Assembly (NCBI RefSeq): GCF_014218355.1
Contig: NZ_AP023368.1
Coordinates: 3,476,001 to 3,540,000 of the forward strand
Reading direction: 5' to 3'
Length of the DNA: 64,000 bases
DNA from: Anaerocolumna chitinilytica
Lineage (GTDB): Bacteria > Bacillota > Clostridia > Lachnospirales > Lachnospiraceae
Position 1 is the stretch's first letter; every line of letters starts with the position of its first letter. A program made the translations under genes and the position numbers. The notes below the pieces were generated by a model that made no database searches, had not been told where the DNA came from, and worked only from the letters and a program-made list of their open reading frames with translations. This document shows, piece after piece, positions 46,489 through 56,558 of this stretch.

Positions 46489-47943
46489 TCATACAACTAC
46501 GACATTAATATTATTAACCGCCATATCCTCTGTACCGGTAAGGAGACATCCTTTCTCCTTGGCATAAAGGATATAGTTAACAATATCCTCTGTGATTCTC
46601 TCCCCCGGTGCCAGAATCGGAATTCCCGGAGGATAGCACATAACAAATTCTCCGCATATCTGACCAACGGACTTCTTTATAGGTAAAGACTTCTTTTCAC
46701 TATAAAATGCCTGCTGTGGTGCGATGATGACCTCCGGATTAATATATTCATGGTCAAACATACCGGATTTATCGTCCTTACCATATAATCTTTTAATCTC
46801 TGACAGGGAAGCAATTAAACGCTCTATTTCCATGGCTCTGTCACCGGCAGAAATGATAGCAAGAAAATTACTGATATCTCCGAATTCAATCTGGATACCA
46901 TATTCATCTCTTAATAAGTCATATACCTCAATTCCGGCAAGCCCCACATCTCTTGTATGAACGGATAGCTTTGTAGGATCAAAGTCAAAAATGCAGTCAT
47001 AGTCAATCAGCTCATTTCCAAAGGCATAATAGCCTCCAAGCTTATTTATCTCGTCTCTGGCATACTCTGCATATTCCACGGTTTTTGCAAATATTTCTTT
47101 TCCGTTCAGACTTAAATTCTTTCTTGCAACATCAAGAGATACCAGTAAAAGATAGGAACCACTGGTGGTTTGCGTTAAATTAAGTACCTGCCTTACATGA
47201 TGGGGATTTATGCCTTCCCCGCACAATAAAAAGGAACTCTGTGTCAGGGAGCCGCCTGTCTTATGCATACTGACAGCTGCCATATCTGCACCTGCTGCCA
47301 TAGCAGAAACCGGCATATTATCTCCAAAATAAAAATGGGTTCCATGAGCCTCGTCCACTAATACTTTTACATTATGTTCATGTGCAAAGGATACAATGCC
47401 CCTAAGATCTGAACATACACCATAATAAGTTGGATTATTTACAAGTATTGCTTTGGCATCCGGATTCTCAATAATTGCTTTTTTTACTTCCTCTAAGGAC
47501 ATACCAAGAGGAATACCAAGTTCTTTGTTGACACCGGGATTTACATACACCGGAACAGCGCCGCATACTACCAGCGCATTGATCGCACTGCGGTGAACAT
47601 TTCGCGGCATGATTACTTTATCACCTGTCTTACAGACAGACATAATCATCCCCTGTACCGCTGCCGTCGTTCCGTTTACAATAAAAAAGGCGGCCTCCGC
47701 CCCAAAAGCATCGGCTGCAATCTGCTCTGCTTCGCGGATTACCGAAGTAGGATGACAAAGGTTGTCCAAAGGCTTCATGGAGTTTACATCCACCTTCATA
47801 CAATTCTCACCTAAAAATTCTGTGAGTTCTTTATTTCCTCTTCCGCCCTTATGTCCGGGAACATCAAAGGGTACTACCCTGTTCCCCTTATGTTTCTTCA
47901 AAGCTTCAAAAATTGGTGCCTTTTGTTGAAGGAATAAGTTCAT
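46489..47943 (-). CDS. speA: Orn/Lys/Arg decarboxylase, probably arginine decarboxylase
   Basis: 484 residues from the ATG at 47943 with GGGAG eight bases upstream; a TTG at 47961 is not needed. Fold-I PLP decarboxylase of the short form (YaaO/SpeA type): PFDVPGHKGG, VNGTTAAVQGMI, LVDEAHGTHF (D197, H200), and SMHKTGGSLTQ with the PLP Lys228. B. subtilis SpeA, of the same form, makes agmatine from arginine. Lysine or ornithine as substrate cannot be excluded from sequence. It begins 18 bases after the speD stop. Confidence 0.88.
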   Translation of the reverse strand: MNLFLQQKAPIFEALKKHKGNRVVPFDVPGHKGGRGNKELTEFLGENCMKVDVNSMKPLDNLCHPTSVIREAEQIAADAFGAEAAFFIVNGTTAAVQGMIMSVCKTGDKVIMPRNVHRSAINALVVCGAVPVYVNPGVNKELGIPLGMSLEEVKKAIIENPDAKAILVNNPTYYGVCSDLRGIVSFAHEHNVKVLVDEAHGTHFYFGDNMPVSAMAAGADMAAVSMHKTGGSLTQSSFLLCGEGINPHHVRQVLNLTQTTSGSYLLLVSLDVARKNLSLNGKEIFAKTVEYAEYARDEINKLGGYYAFGNELIDYDCIFDFDPTKLSVHTRDVGLAGIEVYDLLRDEYGIQIEFGDISNFLAIISAGDRAMEIERLIASLSEIKRLYGKDDKSGMFDHEYINPEVIIAPQQAFYSEKKSLPIKKSVGQICGEFVMCYPPGIPILAPGERITEDIVNYILYAKEKGCLLTGTEDMAVNNINVVVV

Positions 47944-47961
47944 TTTAACATCTCCCTTCAA

Positions 47962-48777
47962 CTAATATATATTCATACCGCTGAATATCTCAATCATCTC
48001 TTTGCGTAAGTTGCTGGTAATATCAAGCCTTTGTTTTGGCGGCAGCTCATACACGTCCAGATTGAAAAGATAATTCTGCAGTTCTATTTCTTTTATGAGC
48101 ATCTTGGTGTGAAAAATATTTGATTGATATACATTCACATCAATAGCATCGTATTTGGTCAGCGTTACATCGTCTATATAATCCTGAATGGAAGTTATAT
48201 CATGATCAATGTAGTATTTTTTGCCCTCAACATCCCTGGTAAAACCCCTGACTCTATAATCAATCGTAATAATATCAGAGTCAAAGCTCCCAATCAGATA
48301 ATCCAGCGCATTAAGCGGTGATATTTCCCCGCAGGTAGACACATCAATATCTACACGAAAAGTGGATATGGAGTTATCGGGATGATACTCCGGAAAAGTA
48401 TGAACTGTAACATGACTTTTATCCAGATGCCCATGTACCGTATCTCTTAAATGATCAGTATATTTCCCCTGATTGCAGGACTCATCAATATGCTCCGAAG
48501 AAAGGTCTCCTTCTGCAATTAAAATATTAACAGAAGCTCCCTGCGGATCATAATCCTGTTTCGAGATATTCAGTATATGTGCTCCAATCATCTGTGTTAC
48601 ATCACATAAGATTTTTGTTAATCTTTCGGAATTATATTGGTCATCAATGTAAGCAATATAATCCTTTTGTTCTCTCTCACTTTTTGCATAGCAAACATCA
48701 TAGATGTTGAAGCTAAGTGTTTTTGTGAGGTTGTTAAAGCCATACAAAGTCAGCTTTTTCTCCAACCCTAACATCAC
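47962..48777 (-). CDS. speD: S-adenosylmethionine decarboxylase proenzyme
   Basis: 271 residues, E. coli-type (class 1A) SpeD. The self-cleavage site is K120-S121 in [14 protein letters not shown]; Ser121 becomes the pyruvoyl cofactor. Other matches are [31 protein letters not shown], and [19 protein letters not shown]. It provides decarboxylated SAM for SpeE. It is the first gene of the polyamine operon, with AAAGG just upstream and a good promoter. Confidence 0.96.
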   Translation of the reverse strand: MMLGLEKKLTLYGFNNLTKTLSFNIYDVCYAKSEREQKDYIAYIDDQYNSERLTKILCDVTQMIGAHILNISKQDYDPQGASVNILIAEGDLSSEHIDESCNQGKYTDHLRDTVHGHLDKSHVTVHTFPEYHPDNSISTFRVDIDVSTCGEISPLNALDYLIGSFDSDIITIDYRVRGFTRDVEGKKYYIDHDITSIQDYIDDVTLTKYDAIDVNVYQSNIFHTKMLIKEIELQNYLFNLDVYELPPKQRLDITSNLRKEMIEIFSGMNIY

Positions 48778-48804
48778 AACCTTTCTATTACATAATCGGC
48801 TTAC

Positions 48805-48833
48805 ATTGTAGCATGTTTACACATAAAAATCAA
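48805..48833 (-). promoter_or_regulatory. Sigma-A promoter of the polyamine operon
   Basis: On the minus strand TTGATT (48833-48828), 17 bases, TACAAT (48810-48805). The leader to the speD ATG is only about 20 bases, so no riboswitch fits there. Confidence 0.65.
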
Positions 48834-48888
48834 TGTGATTTTCTATAAGGTCTGTTTAAATCAATGTAAAAGATTTCTGGTATTTTAA

Positions 48889-48927
48889 AAGCAGTATATC
48901 CATGTTAAATACACGGATATACTGCTT
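48889..48927 (-). terminator. Terminator of the efflux operon
   Basis: AAGCAGTATATCC (48889-48901) pairs perfectly with GGATATACTGCTT (48915-48927), followed on the minus strand by TTAAAA. It is 27 bases downstream of the permease stop and ends the operon before the speD promoter. Confidence 0.85.
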
Positions 48928-48954
48928 ATTATTAATTCCTTATTTTTCTATTAT

Positions 48955-50133
48955 TTATTCACTTCTTAAGGCTTCTATGGGGTTTAGTTTGGCAGCCTTG
49001 TTAGCCGGTAAATATCCAAAGGTAATACCAATACCGGCAGATATACCAAAGGATATTAGGACGACGGAAAGAGAAGGTGCTGCATTAAACCCTATTGCAT
49101 TTCCGATTTGAATACTCGCAAAAGCTCCCAGTAGAATACCTGCAATTCCTCCGATACCACTGGTCATTCCGGCTTCCATTACAAATTGACGCATAATATC
49201 CCGTTTCTTTGCACCAAGAGATTTTCTGATTCCGATTTCTCTGGTTCTTTCTGTTACGGATACCAGCATGATATTCATAATACCGATTCCGGCTACCAAT
49301 AGTGAAATACCTGCAATGCCCGCTAAAAGCGCTGTCATCATACCAAGCTGAAGGTTTATTTCCTTTAGCATATTTATCAGATTCGTAGCTGAATAGAACT
49401 TTTTATCATGATATATTTTGAATAGGTAATCGTTGATTTCCGAGGTTACCTTTTCCACCAGGTTGGTATCCTTTGCCATAAGCGAATAGCTGCCAATACT
49501 TCCGATTCTGGCTTGCCTGGCTGCTGTGGTATATGGTATATAGATACAATTATCCTCTGACCATTCCACATTATCGGCAGTTTCTTTTAAGATACCTTTT
49601 ATGATATATTCTTCACCGTCAATCTTTAAGATATCTCCAATCTCCGCCTTTTGCTTAAATACCTTTAAATCAATATAACTGCCGATTACACAGGTTTTCT
49701 CAAGGTTCGAGACATCCATATAGTTGATGAAGCTGCCCTTGTCTAGTTCTTTCTCATTTAACTTGGCATATTGTTCATCAACACCGGTAATATTTACTCC
49801 TTCCATCTTATCGGCAGTGCCTTTTATAGTTGTCTGGAATCCAACATTAGGCATAACAGCTTTTATTGTGTCCTTATGCTTCTTGGCATAATCATACATA
49901 TCCTTTTCGGTAAGTATAACGTCCCCGTTACGTCCCATTAAATTTACGGTGACATTGTTAACTCCCATGGAACCAAAGGAGGATTTCATTTCCCTGGTCA
50001 TGCCCTGCATCAGGCTTACCATGATAATAACAGAGGCAACACCGATAATCATACCAAGCATGGTGAGGAAAGAGCGCATCTTATTGCTTACAATGCTGCT
50101 CCAGGATAGCTTAAATACCTGTATCGGATTCAT
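48955..50133 (-). CDS. MacB/YknZ-like ABC transporter permease
   Basis: 392 residues from the ATG at 50133 with GAGG upstream; a GTG at 50145 is possible. Layout: one membrane helix (about 15-38, in MRSFLTMLGMIIGVASVIIM), an extracytoplasmic MacB_PCD domain (about 45-250), and three C-terminal FtsX-type helices with the motif ERTREIGIRKSLGAKKRDIMRQF. It overlaps the ATPase gene by 23 bases. With the adaptor and ATPase it forms a YknXYZ-type system, which in B. subtilis protects against a toxic peptide. Substrate here unknown. Confidence 0.92.
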   Translation of the reverse strand: MNPIQVFKLSWSSIVSNKMRSFLTMLGMIIGVASVIIMVSLMQGMTREMKSSFGSMGVNNVTVNLMGRNGDVILTEKDMYDYAKKHKDTIKAVMPNVGFQTTIKGTADKMEGVNITGVDEQYAKLNEKELDKGSFINYMDVSNLEKTCVIGSYIDLKVFKQKAEIGDILKIDGEEYIIKGILKETADNVEWSEDNCIYIPYTTAARQARIGSIGSYSLMAKDTNLVEKVTSEINDYLFKIYHDKKFYSATNLINMLKEINLQLGMMTALLAGIAGISLLVAGIGIMNIMLVSVTERTREIGIRKSLGAKKRDIMRQFVMEAGMTSGIGGIAGILLGAFASIQIGNAIGFNAAPSLSVVLISFGISAGIGITFGYLPANKAAKLNPIEALRSE

Positions 50134-50860
50134 TTTCTTCCTCACTCTCCCCTAAAATGGCTTTATATTTTTCCACTTGTCCGTCAAAGGTAATCTTTCC
50201 ATCCATGATACGGATAACCCTTCTGGCTTCGGAAGCAATGGCATTATCATGGGTTATCAGGATAATGGTATTGCCTTCCTGGTTCAGCTCTTCTAATAAA
50301 TCCAAAACTTCTCTACTGGTACGAGAATCCAGGGCTCCTGTGGGTTCGTCTGCCAATATAAGAGAAGGATTACCCGCCAGTGCTCTTGCTATTGAAACTC
50401 TCTGCTGCTGACCACCTGATAACTGGTTGGGAAGATTTCTCCATTTTTCCTTAATCCCTACCTTGTCTAAAACCTCCAGTGCCCTTTTTTTTCGCTTACC
50501 TTCACTCATTCCGGCATATAACAGGGGAAGGGATACATTCTCTAACAGATTCTGCTTCGGCAGCAGGTTATATTGCTGAAAAACAAAACCAATCATTTTA
50601 TTTCGTATCTCTGCTAGATAATCCCCTTTCATTTTACTTACATCCTGGCCATTTAAAATGTACTGGCCACTGCTTGGTGTATCCAGAGCTCCGATAATAT
50701 TCATCAGTGTAGACTTTCCGCTGCCGGATTTACCAACAATGGCTACAAATTCACCTTGATGAATTCTCAAATTGATGCCGTCATTCGCCCGAACCTCTGT
50801 GTCTCCCATATTGTAAATCTTATGTATATCTATCAAATCAATTAACGCTTCTGCCTCCAT
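50111..50860 (-). CDS. MacB/LolD-type ABC transporter ATP-binding protein
   Basis: 249 residues from the ATG at 50860, which has AGGAGGAGAC in front; a longer frame from 50896 lacks support. Motifs in order: Walker A GKSGSGKSTL, Q-loop FVFQQYNLLP, signature LSGGQQQR, Walker B LILADEPTGAL, and the switch His in LITHDN. It drives the mechanotransmission-type exporter formed with the permease. It is 37 bases after the adaptor gene. Confidence 0.95.
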   Translation of the reverse strand: MEAEALIDLIDIHKIYNMGDTEVRANDGINLRIHQGEFVAIVGKSGSGKSTLMNIIGALDTPSSGQYILNGQDVSKMKGDYLAEIRNKMIGFVFQQYNLLPKQNLLENVSLPLLYAGMSEGKRKKRALEVLDKVGIKEKWRNLPNQLSGGQQQRVSIARALAGNPSLILADEPTGALDSRTSREVLDLLEELNQEGNTIILITHDNAIASEARRVIRIMDGKITFDGQVEKYKAILGESEEENESDTGI

Positions 50861-50897
50861 GTCTCCTCCTGCCTTTATAGGCGCACATTCACGCACA

Positions 50898-52571
50898 TTA
50901 CTCCGAAACGGTTACTGTATCGCTATCGCTGCTATAATAATCACCGCCTGCACCGGTTCCGCTGGTGTCAACATAGGGTACATACACTTCGTCGCCTTCT
51001 TTTAGGCCGGATTTGATTTCAACATTAGTTCCGTCACTGATGCCTACCTCGACCTTAACCTCATGGAAGCCTTCCGGTATGCCATCGGCATTAACCGGCT
51101 GATTCTTATCCTTTTTACTGTCCTTCTTTTCACCTTCTGCTGATTTTACATACACTACATTATCACGCATAATGGAACCAGACGGAACGGTAAGGACATT
51201 ATCTGCTTTTGCAAGGATTATCTTACCGGTTACATTCATACCTGGAAGCAGATTTCCAGTCTTATCAATTCGGATGGTTACAGGATAAGTACTTACACCA
51301 TTGGTAGTAGTGCTATTTAACCCGATCTTTTCAACTTTTCCTTCTATTATTTCACCGGGAAGAGCTTCCGCTGTAATTTTTACTTTTTGTCCAAGGGAAA
51401 TATTTCTTATTTGCAGTTCATCAATATTCATGCGAAAGGTCATAGCGGATAAATCGTAAACAATTGCCAGGGCACCTTTGGCATTGTCTGTCTGAGGATC
51501 TATGGTATCGCCCTTTTTCTTATTCTTTAATATTACCTCACCGGATATAGGTGACTTAATACTGTAGCTGTCAAGTTGATTTTCTTGGTTTTTTAGCGTC
51601 AGTTCTGCTTCCTTAACGGCTATTTTACTGTCTTCAACCGCATTGCTAACGTCCTTCGCTGATAAGGTATACATGATACTTCCCTTTTTTACATATTTTC
51701 CTTCAACAAGCTTTAAGCTGTCGATCTTACCTGAATTCACAGCTGTTATTGTCTGTTCGGTAACTGCACGGAATGTTCCGTTGTCTGCACTCTGTTCTTT
51801 TCCGATGCTTGCCAGAGCGGTTGCTCCCGCTGTTAATCCTCCGGGATTCTTCACCTTTATAGTAACTTTTCTGACAGAGATGCCTCCTGAAAGTGTCTCT
51901 GTCATGGCACTGGCTGCCGTAACTTTACCTTTCAACTCTTCCATGGTAGCGGCTATGTAAACAGTTGCCTGTTTTCCGATTAAATCATCAGATACCAAGG
52001 CAGATAAAAATGGTATATCAAGATACATGTAATCACTATCATAGACATCAGCAATATTAGAACCGGCTTGAATGTTATCTCCTTCTTTTACATAAAGCTT
52101 CTTTATATAGCCCGATAAGGGAGAAGTCCCTTTTAAGTCGTCTAATTTTGTAACTGTGTCCTGATAACTTTTCTGAGCTTTTTCAAGAGAAAGGGAAGCA
52201 CTCTCAATTCCGTTTTCCACATCTTTGGTACTTACCTGATAAAGTATATCTCCCTTTTTTACTGTATCTCCTTCTTCAAAAGGTGCGTCCAATACTTCAC
52301 CTTTTACAAGAGCATTGACTTCATACTTATCCAAAGGTTCTATGGTTCCCTTACCGCTAAGCATACTTTCTATATTGCCCTTTGCAGCTGCTTGGGTCTG
52401 AACTGCCATATTGATATTGGCCTTTCCATGTTTAATGGTACTGTATATCTTTCCTCCGATGATTGCAATGACAATTAGAATAAGGCTATACTTTATGACC
52501 TTCTTCCATTTTATATTTTTAAAACTCCTCTTTTTCTTTTGCTTCTCATTGTTACTTTCCTGTTTAGCCAT
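50898..52571 (-). CDS. HlyD/RND-type adaptor protein of the ABC efflux system
   Basis: 557 residues. A basic N-terminus and one membrane helix (about 26-46) are followed by two lipoyl-like halves flanking coiled-coil hairpins (NALVKGEVLDAPFEEGDTVKKGDILYQV and a second copy ending GKYVKKGSIMYTLSAKDV), a beta-barrel domain (MTFRMNIDELQIRNI) and a C-terminal domain with a Lys-rich insert. It has two biotinyl-lipoyl repeats in series, longer than the 380-400 residues of YknX or MacA. It heads the adaptor-ATPase-permease operon. It probably bridges the membrane pump and the cell wall. Confidence 0.88.
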   Translation of the reverse strand: MAKQESNNEKQKKKRSFKNIKWKKVIKYSLILIVIAIIGGKIYSTIKHGKANINMAVQTQAAAKGNIESMLSGKGTIEPLDKYEVNALVKGEVLDAPFEEGDTVKKGDILYQVSTKDVENGIESASLSLEKAQKSYQDTVTKLDDLKGTSPLSGYIKKLYVKEGDNIQAGSNIADVYDSDYMYLDIPFLSALVSDDLIGKQATVYIAATMEELKGKVTAASAMTETLSGGISVRKVTIKVKNPGGLTAGATALASIGKEQSADNGTFRAVTEQTITAVNSGKIDSLKLVEGKYVKKGSIMYTLSAKDVSNAVEDSKIAVKEAELTLKNQENQLDSYSIKSPISGEVILKNKKKGDTIDPQTDNAKGALAIVYDLSAMTFRMNIDELQIRNISLGQKVKITAEALPGEIIEGKVEKIGLNSTTTNGVSTYPVTIRIDKTGNLLPGMNVTGKIILAKADNVLTVPSGSIMRDNVVYVKSAEGEKKDSKKDKNQPVNADGIPEGFHEVKVEVGISDGTNVEIKSGLKEGDEVYVPYVDTSGTGAGGDYYSSDSDTVTVSE

Positions 52572-52709
52572 CTCTAAACCTCCATCCTGCTAATTCAAAA
52601 CTTTATTTGTGCAAGAGATTCTATTTTCCTGCACCTCTCTTCTCTACCGGTAATTTCAAATGTGCATAGAAAAAGTTTTATACCAACCCTTTTCCAGCAT
52701 CCGGCAGAA

Positions 52710-55046
52710 TTATTTCTTTGTTGCTACAATAACCCTTACTACTCCGCCCAGCAGGTTAATCTTATCGGTGTAGGCATCCATATTATAGTTTTTTTGGTTA
52801 TTGATCTCAGAAAGCTTTGCAGGATAATACTGATTACCATCATAAACATATACAGCCACATTATCGGAAATAGGATATACTTCGTCTCCTGTTCGAATTT
52901 GATTCTTATCTATCGAAGTGACTTGAACCCGGTATAAATCTTTAAAAACTTTGATTTCGCCGTTTTGTATTAAGAATCCCTTTGGTCCCGGAGTTGTATT
53001 TAACAGTACTGACTGAGATGTATTAGTATACTTGCTACCATTTAAATCATAGGTGTAATTCCCGGATATCACTCCGTCCTGTTCCATCATAAAGGATGTC
53101 AATAATATACCGTACTGGAACAGGTCTCCTGTGGCATCCCATAATATCATATCCGTAATTTCATAATACTTATTTAAAGAATAATATAAGACATTCCCGC
53201 TGTTTAATTCTATATCAGCCAGCTTATTTACATTAATTCTTTTGTAACTGCCCTTTGCCACATCAAGTATTCTGGCTCCGGAGGCAAAGGTCATTCCCGA
53301 AACACGAGTTGCATCACTGCTTACTTTTCCCTTAATAGAAGCAGGTGTGACCTTGGACAGGACTGCTTCTCCTGAAACATAATTAACCTGCACAACATCA
53401 CCTTCCATAAGATTGGTAAGCTTTGTGTCATATTCCTGCTCTGTGCCGGTGGTATCCACGATACGCACATAATTATGCAGATCCGATTTACCGCTGCTAT
53501 CTTTTGATACATGCATACCGGATTTCAGTACATATCCTACTACTACTGTCTGAATACTTTCTGCCGGCATAATTCCTGCCACACTGCCATCATCTCCTAA
53601 AAGCAGTACTACCCTCATACCTTCCTTAATGCTTCCCTGAGCGGATAGGTCATACCCTACTCTGTCACTGCCAATCTGATAGGAACTGCCTGCTACGGTA
53701 ATTTCTACAGGTGCTACCTTATTGGGTTTTGCTCCTTCATAAACGCCATATACTTTGTTGTCGTAATCCCAGATAGTCTTTAACTCTTCGGAATAATAGA
53801 TAACATCATAATCTGCGATTACTCCTGATTCACTTAATTCACCATTCTTATATACTCTACCATTCCTTACATCCTGGGGCAGACTTGATAAAAGATTATC
53901 CTTTACTATGTAGGGACCCTTTTTATTCTGATTAATGATACTTAGATAATCTATCTTCCCATTCTCATCATAAGCCCAGATTGTTCTAGCATCTTTGGAA
54001 TAGTAGATAATATCTTTATTCCCTATGTCTGATTCCTTCGCCAGCTTATCGTTTTTATATATTAAAGCATTTACCGTAGAAAATGGTATCTTTTCTTTCC
54101 AGCTGTTACCGTAAAGGTAAGGACCTTTTCTGGTATTCTCAAGGAGTGCCTTATAATTAATATCACTATTAGAGTCAAAAGCCCATACTGTCTTTAAGTT
54201 CTTTGAATAATAGAAAATATCACCGGTATTAATATCAGAAATACTGCAGAGATTATTATTTTTATACAATCTGGCAGTATTTATCTTAAAGGGAACTGCA
54301 TTTCTCCAGGCAGATCCTGCAAAAAATGGTCCGTTCAAAGATTCATTTACCTTCTTGTCATAATCGATATCACCTTTTGTATTGAGGGTAAAACCAAAGA
54401 TTCCACCATAAAGGGTTCCGTCTTTTGCCTTTGTACGCAAAAGATTGTAAAACAGGTTCTTACAGTCTTTTCTGTTTAAAGGAGCCGTACGCTTCAGGTT
54501 AATCTTACTGTCCAATCCCCAATCTAAAAAAGCGGCATACTTAGCATCGGAGATATTTCCTTCAAAGTCTCCATTGGTATAACCTAATAGTGATATAACC
54601 GCATTTATTGCTTCTTCCAAGGTCACCGCTTGCTTTGGTTTGAATTTTCCTCCCAAATAGCCACTCATCAGCCCCTTACTTACAGCAAATTTAATATATC
54701 CCGAAAATTTGCTGCCACCTGACACATCGGTAAAAATTCTTGCATTATCACTGTTGCTAACTTTTCCCGCATAACTTGATACCTGTACCAGCATTTTTGC
54801 AAATTCTTCACGGGTTACCCTTTTATCTGCTCCCCAGGTTCCCATGGAATCAACTGTGATTACACCAAGCATTTCCATAACTTTTACTGAAATATCAGAA
54901 TTGCCGGATTCATAGATAAAACCTGCTGCAGACTCTGCTTTTTTATCTGTATCAGAAGCAGCCTCCACCTTCCCTGTTGTTACTGTTGTCACTGTCATCA
55001 CCGTTAATATCAAAGCCATGATGAGAGAAAGCATTTTCTTTTTCAC
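52710..55046 (-). CDS. S-layer-homology domain surface protein
   Basis: 778 residues from a GTG at 55046 with AAGGAG eight bases upstream. A signal peptide ends near VEAA (about residue 30). Three SLH domains follow (about 46-95, 105-156, 167-206), which anchor proteins to pyruvylated wall polymers. Residues 239-434 contain three tandem repeats of about 65-70 residues, each with GP[FY], LYKN/VYKN and YYS-x-x-x-[KR]-T-[IV]-W motifs. The C-terminal half (about 440-778) is beta-rich without a recognised domain. It is a single-gene unit between the efflux and MFS genes. Function beyond wall attachment unknown. Confidence 0.85.
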   Translation of the reverse strand: MKKKMLSLIMALILTVMTVTTVTTGKVEAASDTDKKAESAAGFIYESGNSDISVKVMEMLGVITVDSMGTWGADKRVTREEFAKMLVQVSSYAGKVSNSDNARIFTDVSGGSKFSGYIKFAVSKGLMSGYLGGKFKPKQAVTLEEAINAVISLLGYTNGDFEGNISDAKYAAFLDWGLDSKINLKRTAPLNRKDCKNLFYNLLRTKAKDGTLYGGIFGFTLNTKGDIDYDKKVNESLNGPFFAGSAWRNAVPFKINTARLYKNNNLCSISDINTGDIFYYSKNLKTVWAFDSNSDINYKALLENTRKGPYLYGNSWKEKIPFSTVNALIYKNDKLAKESDIGNKDIIYYSKDARTIWAYDENGKIDYLSIINQNKKGPYIVKDNLLSSLPQDVRNGRVYKNGELSESGVIADYDVIYYSEELKTIWDYDNKVYGVYEGAKPNKVAPVEITVAGSSYQIGSDRVGYDLSAQGSIKEGMRVVLLLGDDGSVAGIMPAESIQTVVVGYVLKSGMHVSKDSSGKSDLHNYVRIVDTTGTEQEYDTKLTNLMEGDVVQVNYVSGEAVLSKVTPASIKGKVSSDATRVSGMTFASGARILDVAKGSYKRINVNKLADIELNSGNVLYYSLNKYYEITDMILWDATGDLFQYGILLTSFMMEQDGVISGNYTYDLNGSKYTNTSQSVLLNTTPGPKGFLIQNGEIKVFKDLYRVQVTSIDKNQIRTGDEVYPISDNVAVYVYDGNQYYPAKLSEINNQKNYNMDAYTDKINLLGGVVRVIVATKK

Positions 55047-55227
55047 ACTTATATCTCCTTGCTAAATTTTATAGTAGAAACATAAATACTTATTTTCGAA
55101 AGTATCTATTGCATCTAGAACATAAAAACATTAATATTTTAACATATATGGTAATTAAAGTTATTAAAAAAACATTACCGTTCGCTTATAATTCTCTAAA
55201 GAAATCCAAAAGAAATGGGTAAAAATG

Positions 55228-55263
55228 AAAAAAAGCCCTAAACCACCCATGCCCAATAAGGGC
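55228..55263 (-). terminator. Probable terminator of the MFS gene
   Basis: On the minus strand GCCCT (55263-55259) pairs with AGGGC (55239-55235), followed by seven T (55234-55228). A competing GCCC-AATAA-GGGC hairpin is nested in it. It is about 50 bases after the MFS stop codon. Confidence 0.55.
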
Positions 55264-55314
55264 CTAGTAGTCAAGTGCTTCTTTTCATCACTATATTTTC
55301 ATGAAAATATGTAT

Positions 55315-56496
55315 TCAAATCTGTTTCTTGCTTTTTGGTAAAAGCCCAATAAAAAGTATGATAGGGAATATAATAGCTGCAAGTATCCCTGCTTTTAGAT
55401 TATTATGAAAGTCAGCAGAAACATTTCCAACCAGGGTGGGTCCCACGGAACATCCCAAGTCTCCTGCAAGTGCAAGAAAAGCGAACATAGCAGTACCTCC
55501 GCCATTGATTGACAGTGCAGCTAAGCTAAAGGTCCCCGGCCAAAGAATACCTACGGAAAATCCGCATAATCCACAGCCGATAAGCCCTAATACAGGAAGT
55601 GGAGCTAAGGAGATCACCAGATACGATAGCATACAAAGGATACTGCTATACAACATAAACCGTTTCAAATTTATCTTATCACCATATTTTCCATAGAAGA
55701 CTCTTGCTATACCCATCATTACCGCGAACATCATAGGGCCGGCCAGATCACCTATGGTCTTGCTTACTGATAAGCCTCGTTCTGCAAAGGCAGATGCCCA
55801 TTGGCTGACCGACTGCTCGCTTGCCCCGGCACATACCATAAAAAGCATTAAAATCCAAAACATTTTATTTCTTATGAGTTTTCTAAAGCCTATTTCTTCA
55901 TTTCCTTCCGAAATTAATGGAGCAATTGGGACCTTCAGAAAAATAATTCCATTCATTATCGGAATTAGTGCCCAAAGAATAGCAAGCACCTTCCAGTGGT
56001 GAATACCTGCTAATCGGAAAAATAAAGTTGATAACAGAACCACCCCTACCTGTCCCCAGCAATAGAAGGAATGTAAAATGCTCATAGCCTTTTCCTTGTT
56101 GTCTGTAGGGCATGCTACAACAATAGGGCTGATTAAAACCTCCAAAAGACCGCCGCCAACCGCATATACCATAACAGCTATTAAAAGTCCCATAAAAGGG
56201 TCAGACAGCATTTCCGGCAGTACAGTTAGCAATATAAGCCCGGCTGCTGACAGAACATGAGCTGCTACTGCGGAGGCCCTATATCCGATTTTATCAATAA
56301 ATCCTGCTGAGAGCAGGTCCACCAGTAACTGCAGCCCAAAGTTAAAGGTTACAAGAAGCGTAATACGGCTTAGTGAGATAGAGTAGCTGGTCTGTAAAGT
56401 GATAAATAACAGAGGTGTAAAATTATTTACGATTGCTTGCACTATATATCCTACAAAGCAGGCCTTGACAGTTCTGTTGAAATTCTGATTCATCAT
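55315..56496 (-). CDS. Major facilitator superfamily transporter
   Basis: 393 residues with 12 membrane helices. The loop after helix 2 reads LSAGFIDKIGYRAS, a variant of the MFS motif A, and the central loop and second half (FYGKYGDKINLKRFMLYSS) repeat it. The overall pattern, with short loops and Gly-rich helices 4, 5 and 11, resembles the FHS/sugar-permease-like MFS members (YfkF/FucP style), but I cannot name the substrate. It stands alone between the SLH gene and a very AT-rich spacer. Confidence 0.85.
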   Translation of the reverse strand: MMNQNFNRTVKACFVGYIVQAIVNNFTPLLFITLQTSYSISLSRITLLVTFNFGLQLLVDLLSAGFIDKIGYRASAVAAHVLSAAGLILLTVLPEMLSDPFMGLLIAVMVYAVGGGLLEVLISPIVVACPTDNKEKAMSILHSFYCWGQVGVVLLSTLFFRLAGIHHWKVLAILWALIPIMNGIIFLKVPIAPLISEGNEEIGFRKLIRNKMFWILMLFMVCAGASEQSVSQWASAFAERGLSVSKTIGDLAGPMMFAVMMGIARVFYGKYGDKINLKRFMLYSSILCMLSYLVISLAPLPVLGLIGCGLCGFSVGILWPGTFSLAALSINGGGTAMFAFLALAGDLGCSVGPTLVGNVSADFHNNLKAGILAAIIFPIILFIGLLPKSKKQI

Positions 56497-56558
56497 GCTT
56501 CTCCCTGTAAGTCTGTATTCTGTATTACTATCTGTTTTACCTCTATATTTAATTATTG

